64,000 bases of DNA. Source: RGIG995 sp045542115. GTDB taxonomy: Bacteria; Bacillota; Clostridia; Oscillospirales; UBA644. The position numbers and the translations under genes are program-made. Below, piece after piece: positions 59,164-64,000 of the stretch. Each line of letters starts with the position of its first letter. The stretch's first letter is position 1. The stretch is from NCBI GenBank assembly GCA_045542115.1, contig JAZQKK010000014.1:1-64000 (forward strand). The letters are read 5' to 3'. The notes beneath the pieces are model-generated. The model did no database searches and was not told the DNA's origin. It saw only the letters and a list, made by a program, of their open reading frames with translations.

Positions 59164-59188
59164 AAAAGAGCACAAACGTGCTCTTTTT
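59163..59188. terminator. Bidirectional terminator
   Basis: AAAAAGAGCAC (59163-59173) and GTGCTCTTTTT (59178-59188) form an 11-bp stem between the convergent regulator and U32 genes. Confidence 0.9.
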
Positions 59189-59192
59189 CTAT

Positions 59193-60425
59193 TTATAAAC
59201 TGTTTTTACGAACCAAGAACGAATGGGAAGATACGTATTTATCATACTCAATGGTAATCTTCATTTCCGGATGGGGAGCAAACAAAATTTGTTCCCCGGC
59301 ACTGTCGAACATTCGATTTGCATTGAATTTCCGGAGCGGTTGACCGGGTTCTACAATAATTAACTCATCTCCGGCGCTAATCTTGTTTTTTTCGGTCACC
59401 AGCAATCGGCGACGCAACGCGTCATAACCGGTAATCATCCCCACCAAGTCGTAATTGCGGATATAAGACGGTTCGGAGTAATTTTGCCCGTTTAATTCCG
59501 GGTCAGGGAAATAAAACCCCGTATAATAGGGACGGTGGCTGACCATATCCACTTGTTGTACGTATGACGGAAGGTTGTTCCCATAGGCAATAACGTCGCT
59601 GAAACAATCATCCAATGCCCGGCGATACGCCTGCGTAATCACGGCAACGTAATACTCCGTTTTGATGCGACCCTCAATCTTAAAGCTGGAAATTCCGGCT
59701 TCACACAACTCGGGAAGATGCTCTATCATAGAAAGGTCTTTGGAGTTCATAAACAGCGTTCCGTCGTCGGTCTCTTCCACGGGGAAATACTGCCCAGGGC
59801 GTTTTTCTTCCATCAAGGCATATTTCCAACGGCAAGGCTGAGCACAGAACCCTCGATTGGAATCCCGACCGGTCAAAAACTGGGAAAGAAGGCATCGGCC
59901 GGAATAGGCCATACACATCGCACCGTGGACAAAGGCTTCCAATTCCAGGTCCTCCGGAACGCGACGGCGAATTTGGAGAATTTCATCCAAGGACAATTCC
60001 CGGGCCAAAACAACCCGCTTTGCTCCCAAATGGTACCACGCCATACAGGTCTCGTAATTGGTAACGTTGGCTTGGGTGGAAATATGAATGTCCACCTTTG
60101 GGGCGTACCGACGAAAGACCGTAAAAGACCCCATATCGGATATAATGACGGCATCGACTCCCGCATCCTGCAAGAAAGCGGCATATTCCGGCAGACGGTC
60201 GATCTCGTCGTTGCGGGGAACAACATTGCAAGCAACGTAAATTTTCTTCTGCTTCCCGTGAACGTATTCCACGGCCCGTTTCAATTCCGCACGGGTAAAA
60301 TTCCCGGCAGCGGCACGAAGAGAAAACTCTTCTCCTCCCACGTAAACGGCATCGGCACCGTATTCCAAGGCATAAATCAATCGGGAAAAATCCCCGGCAG
60401 GTGCCAATATTTCAGGTTTTTTCAT
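59193..60425 (-). CDS. Peptidase U32-family tRNA hydroxylation protein, TrhP-like
   Basis: 410 residues. APAGDFSRLIYALEYGADAVYVGGEEFSLRA opens the TIM-barrel. HISTQANVTN, FVHGAMCMAYSGRC, SNRGFCAQPCRW and FKIEGRIKTEYYVA hold the four conserved cysteines of an Fe-S site. Despite the family name these proteins hydroxylate U34 of tRNA (TrhP) using prephenate. The neighbours trmR and mltG match B. subtilis yrrM and yrrL next to trhP. AAGGAGG precedes the start. Confidence 0.9.
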   Translation of the reverse strand: MKKPEILAPAGDFSRLIYALEYGADAVYVGGEEFSLRAAAGNFTRAELKRAVEYVHGKQKKIYVACNVVPRNDEIDRLPEYAAFLQDAGVDAVIISDMGSFTVFRRYAPKVDIHISTQANVTNYETCMAWYHLGAKRVVLARELSLDEILQIRRRVPEDLELEAFVHGAMCMAYSGRCLLSQFLTGRDSNRGFCAQPCRWKYALMEEKRPGQYFPVEETDDGTLFMNSKDLSMIEHLPELCEAGISSFKIEGRIKTEYYVAVITQAYRRALDDCFSDVIAYGNNLPSYVQQVDMVSHRPYYTGFYFPDPELNGQNYSEPSYIRNYDLVGMITGYDALRRRLLVTEKNKISAGDELIIVEPGQPLRKFNANRMFDSAGEQILFAPHPEMKITIEYDKYVSSHSFLVRKNSL

Positions 60426-60430
60426 CGGAA

Positions 60431-61081
60431 TTATGCCTCCTTTTTTATCGAAACGGCCATCCCGTCGCTGATGGGAAGAACGGTGGTAGTCAAACGGGGA
60501 TCCGTCTTTAACATATGAAGATATTCATCCAATCGGTTCACAATGGTCTGATTGCGGTGGCAATCCGGCTTTCCCGCACAGACCTGGCCTCGGAATAATA
60601 CGTCATCGGTCACAAGAATGCCTCCTTCGGATAGAAGGCGAATACATTGCGGCAGGTATGCCGGATACTGACCTTTTGCCGCATCCAGATATATCAGGTC
60701 GTAGGGCCCGGTCAGATTTGGCAAAACCGTAGCCGCATCTCCTTCAAAAAGGGTGATACGGTCCGGTTGATATTTCTTAAAATTTGCCTTTGCGTCCGGA
60801 ATCATCGCCGGATTTCGCTCAACGGTATCCACAAGGCAATCCGGACAGACGGATGCCATTGTAAGGGCGGAAAACCCCACACAAGTTCCGATTTCCAAAA
60901 TCCGCTTGGGTCGTTTGGTTTCGCAAAGAAAAATCAGAAATTCTATCGCTTCCGGAGATGATACGGGTAAACCGGCATCCCGAACCTTCCTTTCCAATTC
61001 CCGAAGAGATTCCGGCAGCAACGACGGAAGGGAGCGAAGATATTTCTCGGCGACGGGATCGATCAGACAGTCAAGCGCCAT
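60431..61081 (-). CDS. trmR: O-methyltransferase, TrmR-like
   Basis: 216 residues from the ATG behind AAGGAA; the frame is open further upstream inside mltG. Class I methyltransferase motifs: ILEIGTCVGFSALTMA, VDTVERNP, FEGDAATVLPNL, YDLIYLDAAKGQYPAYL, LVTDDVLFRG. TrmR methylates the hydroxyl on U34 (mo5U) made by TrhP, so this gene and the next act in sequence. It lies 10 nt after mltG. Confidence 0.88.
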   Translation of the reverse strand: MALDCLIDPVAEKYLRSLPSLLPESLRELERKVRDAGLPVSSPEAIEFLIFLCETKRPKRILEIGTCVGFSALTMASVCPDCLVDTVERNPAMIPDAKANFKKYQPDRITLFEGDAATVLPNLTGPYDLIYLDAAKGQYPAYLPQCIRLLSEGGILVTDDVLFRGQVCAGKPDCHRNQTIVNRLDEYLHMLKTDPRLTTTVLPISDGMAVSIKKEA

Positions 61082-61091
61082 AAAATATTCC

Positions 61092-62186
61092 TTACCGCAA
61101 ATATTTATTAACTTTGACCATATGCTCCTGATAGGTCTTAGAGAAGAGAGTCTGCCCATCCGGCGTACCGATGAAATAATAATAATCACTGGTTTCCGGC
61201 TCGCAGGCAGCCACGATCGCCTCAATACGGGCACAGCAAATGGGAGTCGGAGGAAGACCGTAGCGGATATAAACGTTATACACCGTATCCTGATTCAGCT
61301 GGGCGGCAGTGCAACTCGGCAAACGTTCTTCCTTTGGAATCACATAACTTACCGTGGCGTCACTTTGCAACTTCATTTTGATATCCAAGCGATTGTTAAA
61401 CACCGAAGAAATCAAAGCAAAATCCGCAACGTTTCCGGATTCCTTCTGAATAATCGAACCCAAAATCATCGCTTCATATACCGTAAAATCCATCGCCTGA
61501 GCCTTTTGGTCTAATCCGGCGGCGGATGCTTTTTTATTGAATTGGTCAATCATTTTTGCAAACAGTTCTACTTCGGTGCAATCCAAGAAGAAATCATAGG
61601 TATCAGGATACAAAAATCCTTCCAAACGAGCATAAACAGGACAACCTTCGGGTAACGAATCCACCGAAGGAATATAAGGACAGTCGTAATCCGCAAGAAG
61701 AGCGGCATCAAATCCGGCTTGCGTCCAGTTTGCACCATTTTCTGCCCCGGCCGCTAAAAACTTCGCTATAATATCGGTCACCTCCGTACCTTCCGCAAAT
61801 CCGATACGGACGGAAGGACGGTAGTTGGGAGCTTCTTTTAAAATATTCAAGATTTCTTGATAAGAATCTCCCGTTGCAAACTCGTAGGTCCCGATCTGCA
61901 ATTTATTGTCAATGCTCTGCTGGCGTGCCATCATTACAAACCAGAAGGGATATTTTATGATACCCTTCTCTTGTAATTTATTGGCAATTTTTTTAGTGGT
62001 ATCACCGCGGACGATCTCAATGGTGACCAAATCGGTCTCTCCCGCCGTACCGCTGACGTCCTTCTTCAAATCCGTGTAAATCACCAAAGCCGTCACGACA
62101 GTAGCAATGATTCCCAGGAGTACCACCCCCAAAACGGACAGTAAAACGATTTTTTTCGCGTTGGACTGCTTTCCTCGTCTTCCCAT
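61092..62186 (-). CDS. mltG: Endolytic murein transglycosylase MltG
   Basis: 364 residues. One N-terminal membrane segment (about 14-38) is followed by a LysM-like part (TIEIVRGDTTKKIANKLQEKGII) and the YceG domain. The catalytic Glu lies in MILGSIIQKESGN; LEGFLYPDTYDF and FNNRLDIKMKLQSDATVSY are conserved, and YGLPPTPICCARIEAIVAAC near the end. It cuts nascent glycan strands during growth. AAGGAG precedes the ATG, and the gene is coupled to the upstream CPBP gene by one base. Confidence 0.95.
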   Translation of the reverse strand: MGRRGKQSNAKKIVLLSVLGVVLLGIIATVVTALVIYTDLKKDVSGTAGETDLVTIEIVRGDTTKKIANKLQEKGIIKYPFWFVMMARQQSIDNKLQIGTYEFATGDSYQEILNILKEAPNYRPSVRIGFAEGTEVTDIIAKFLAAGAENGANWTQAGFDAALLADYDCPYIPSVDSLPEGCPVYARLEGFLYPDTYDFFLDCTEVELFAKMIDQFNKKASAAGLDQKAQAMDFTVYEAMILGSIIQKESGNVADFALISSVFNNRLDIKMKLQSDATVSYVIPKEERLPSCTAAQLNQDTVYNVYIRYGLPPTPICCARIEAIVAACEPETSDYYYFIGTPDGQTLFSKTYQEHMVKVNKYLR

Positions 62187-62187
62187 A

Positions 62188-63009
62188 TCACTGTTCTCCT
62201 TTTGAAATCTTTTCTTCCCAACGACGGGAATTTTCATTGATGCGGGAACGGTCTTCTTTTTCCTGCTGAACAATCAATTTTTTCAGCAAATGCAACAAAT
62301 GGCAGACCGCCCCCATCAGACAAACGATTAAAATATGAACCGTCAAGTCTCCCACTCCGGCATCAGTAAGCTTTTCCCCGTAAGAAGCCAAGAAAAAGGA
62401 AACGGAGTTGGAAATAAAATGAGCTACCACCGAAGCGTAGATTGAGCCCGTAAAATAGACCAACAGACCAAGCAACACACCGGCATAGAAATCGGTAAGA
62501 AAATACCAGCTCGGACCGTGCAAAAGAGCAAACAGTGCGGCAGAAAAGCCGAGAACCGCGACAGTTTTCAGTTTTGCAGACCGAAGCATTGTCAAAACGG
62601 CACCACGGAAAAACAATTCTTCAAACAACGCGGGGAGAACCGCAATACAAAGTACGGCAATTCCGGGGGAAGAATATCCACTGGAAGAAAAGGCCGGCGG
62701 AACTTCCACCGAAAGAAGGTTATAAAACAAAGAGGTAAGATAATTCAACAAAAAAGACCCAGAAATCAATAGAACGCAGAGACAAACCGTCAATTGCCAT
62801 TCCAGAAACGACATAGATTTCGCAGAGAAGAAACGGTTACTTTTCATTTTGGGGGAAAGAATTTTCAGAACCAATGCCCCTAAGAAAAACAACCCGGCTC
62901 CCACCAGGGAAAGAATCAGCATATTCTCCGTAACGCGAAAGATTTTCATCAGAAGAAGTGCAAGAAAAATCAATCCGGACGTGAGGGAAACTGCAATTAT
63001 TTTTTTCAT
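62188..63009 (-). CDS. CPBP-family (CAAX-type) intramembrane metalloprotease
   Basis: 273 residues with about seven membrane segments. Motif 1 is ALFEELFFRGAVL (EExxxR), motif 2 FALLHG and motif 3 VVAHFISNSVSFF. In Firmicutes such proteins often cleave membrane anti-sigma factors or bacteriocin-related peptides; the substrate here is unknown. The ATG follows GGAGTG and is one base after the DJ-1 stop, so it is coupled to it. Confidence 0.88.
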   Translation of the reverse strand: MKKIIAVSLTSGLIFLALLLMKIFRVTENMLILSLVGAGLFFLGALVLKILSPKMKSNRFFSAKSMSFLEWQLTVCLCVLLISGSFLLNYLTSLFYNLLSVEVPPAFSSSGYSSPGIAVLCIAVLPALFEELFFRGAVLTMLRSAKLKTVAVLGFSAALFALLHGPSWYFLTDFYAGVLLGLLVYFTGSIYASVVAHFISNSVSFFLASYGEKLTDAGVGDLTVHILIVCLMGAVCHLLHLLKKLIVQQEKEDRSRINENSRRWEEKISKGEQ

Positions 63010-63010
63010 C

Positions 63011-63562
63011 TTACACTCCAACCGGGGGCAAAAACAGACCGGCCCGTACCTTTTCACTGGCTTCTTTGCCTACCAGGGCTTCTGCCAAAGTATAACTGAA
63101 CAGCCAAGCCACACCGGCAGACTTTGCAGTAATGATGCGGCCGTCCCGAACCACGGGGGAAGGAGAAAGTTGTGCGCCAATCAATTCGCTTTCAAATCCG
63201 GGATAGCAAATAGCATACTTTCCCTCTAAAAATCCACGTTTTCCAAGGACCATCGGTGCGGCACAGATCGCAGCCAACATTCCACCTCTCTTGTAAACCG
63301 AGGTAAGAATTTCGGTCATACGGGGACATTCGTCCAAATGTGTCGTTCCGGGCATTCCACCGGGAAGAACCACCATTTTTGCATCGGAGAAATCCAAGTC
63401 AGACAGACGTTTATCGGCATTGACCTGAATTCCGTGAGCACCCAAAACCGGGCCACCGCTCAACGAAACCGTCGTAACTTGAACCCCGGCACGGCGAAGA
63501 AAATCCACGGGAGTGAGAGCTTCAATTTCTTCAAATCCGTCTGCTAAAAGCACGTAAACCAT
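63011..63562 (-). CDS. DJ-1/PfpI-family protein
   Basis: 183 residues from the ATG after GAGGTG (an in-frame GTG lies two codons earlier). The reactive Cys 100 is in LAAICAAPMVLG and the acidic partner Glu 14 in ADGFEEIEALTP. PGGMPGTTHL is conserved. This is the DJ-1/ThiJ group that handles glyoxals or acts as a chaperone. It is 9 nt after the preceding gene. Confidence 0.9.
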   Translation of the reverse strand: MVYVLLADGFEEIEALTPVDFLRRAGVQVTTVSLSGGPVLGAHGIQVNADKRLSDLDFSDAKMVVLPGGMPGTTHLDECPRMTEILTSVYKRGGMLAAICAAPMVLGKRGFLEGKYAICYPGFESELIGAQLSPSPVVRDGRIITAKSAGVAWLFSYTLAEALVGKEASEKVRAGLFLPPVGV

Positions 63563-63571
63563 AACCACACC

Positions 63572-64000
63572 TCAATTATACATACAATTCAAATACCATT
63601 GAGAATCATCGACCGTCAACGCAGAAAAAGCGTAGAACATTCCCATCGGAAACGGTTCTTCTCCGGGAACGTTCTGAAAACAGACCGGGAGCCCGTACCG
63701 GGCCGACAACTGCTCCGCCAAGGTTTGCGGATCTCCTACCCATTCCCGAACAAGAACCCGGGAAGATTCCCGCTGAGCAAAGGCAAAATCTCTGCCGGAA
63801 ACAAAAAATTCCGAAGGTTGAGACGGATGAGAATATTCCTCAACGGCTTGTAAAAAGCGGTCCCAGGTTTTGTAAACACATCCGTCTTTTCGATATTTTT
63901 CCAAATACGCCGAATACAACTGTTCCATTGGTGCCGGAGGAAGAATTTTGGATGGAGCAGCTTCACAAGCATCGAACACCTGTTGGGAACAGAAAAATTT
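63572..64000 (-). CDS. Partial protein, possibly GNAT/Eis-like C-terminal part
   Basis: The reading frame is open from 63572 to the window edge (KFFCSQQ precedes the GTG at 63979), so the true start lies outside. The visible 142 residues have no motif I can name with confidence. FFVSGRDFAFAQRESSRVLVREWVGDPQTLAEQL and GMFYAFSAL could be the C-terminal domain of an Eis-like acetyltransferase. It is the upstream gene of the DJ-1-CPBP-mltG operon. Confidence 0.4.
   Translation of the reverse strand, partial: KFFCSQQVFDACEAAPSKILPPAPMEQLYSAYLEKYRKDGCVYKTWDRFLQAVEEYSHPSQPSEFFVSGRDFAFAQRESSRVLVREWVGDPQTLAEQLSARYGLPVCFQNVPGEEPFPMGMFYAFSALTVDDSQWYLNCMYN

Overview
The window is a spore-forming, Gram-positive Clostridia-type chromosome, probably from the Oscillospirales or a related gut lineage. 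The evidence is a GerA-type spore germination operon, a YtvI-like sporulation protein, SepF, DivIVA and Hfq, strong AGGAGG-type ribosome sites, and many near-perfect TTGACA-17-TATAAT promoters. No outer-membrane genes are seen. Family assignments rest on motif recognition and recalled family knowledge; no searches were run.

Layout. 1-1400: the edge of an accessory (phage- or ICE-like) element. It has tandem small leftward genes, an XRE repressor with palindromic operators over a consensus leftward promoter, and an 860-bp stretch with hairpins and an alternating purine-pyrimidine tract but no convincing long gene. 1537-2571: a Xer-type tyrosine recombinase. 2594-9145: a DeoR regulator divergent from a six-gene carbohydrate operon (archaeal-type triosephosphate isomerase, SIS isomerase, YjbQ-family protein, FGGY kinase, fructose-6-phosphate-aldolase-like enzyme, MFS transporter) whose substrate I cannot name. 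9221-21532: a 12-gene leftward run, miaB, ylbF-like, mutS, mutL, miaA, hfq, hlyD-like, yggS, sepF, divIVA, lspA, rluD (tRNA modification, mismatch repair, RNA metabolism and septum formation). 21688-30471: a small zinc-ribbon-like protein, pgi, a P-loop orphan, a short aspartokinase, ruvX, an acyl carrier protein, a radical SAM / ribulokinase / Cys-rich protein operon, and a membrane-anchored PPIC foldase.

30682-46179: a DUF3298 protein, a LUD protein with an MFS transporter, a malate dehydrogenase plus malic enzyme pair, an IS200/IS605 insertion with a damaged HUH motif, tRNA-Leu(CAG), a four-gene ger operon (A, C, small D-like, B), flavin reductase, YtvI-like and YdcF-like proteins, and pyruvate phosphate dikinase. 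46180-64000: pth-mfd, a foldase lipoprotein, a heterodimeric ABC exporter with a roughly 200-nt structured leader, two exported or anchored proteins, an AraC regulator, and the operon [Eis-like?]-DJ-1-CPBP-mltG-trmR-U32, whose last three genes match the known B. subtilis yrrL-yrrM-yrrN/O neighbourhood.

The best candidates for something not yet described are the DeoR-controlled sugar operon, the small-gene array under the XRE switch at the left edge, the small D-like Ger subunit, and the structured leader ahead of the ABC exporter.
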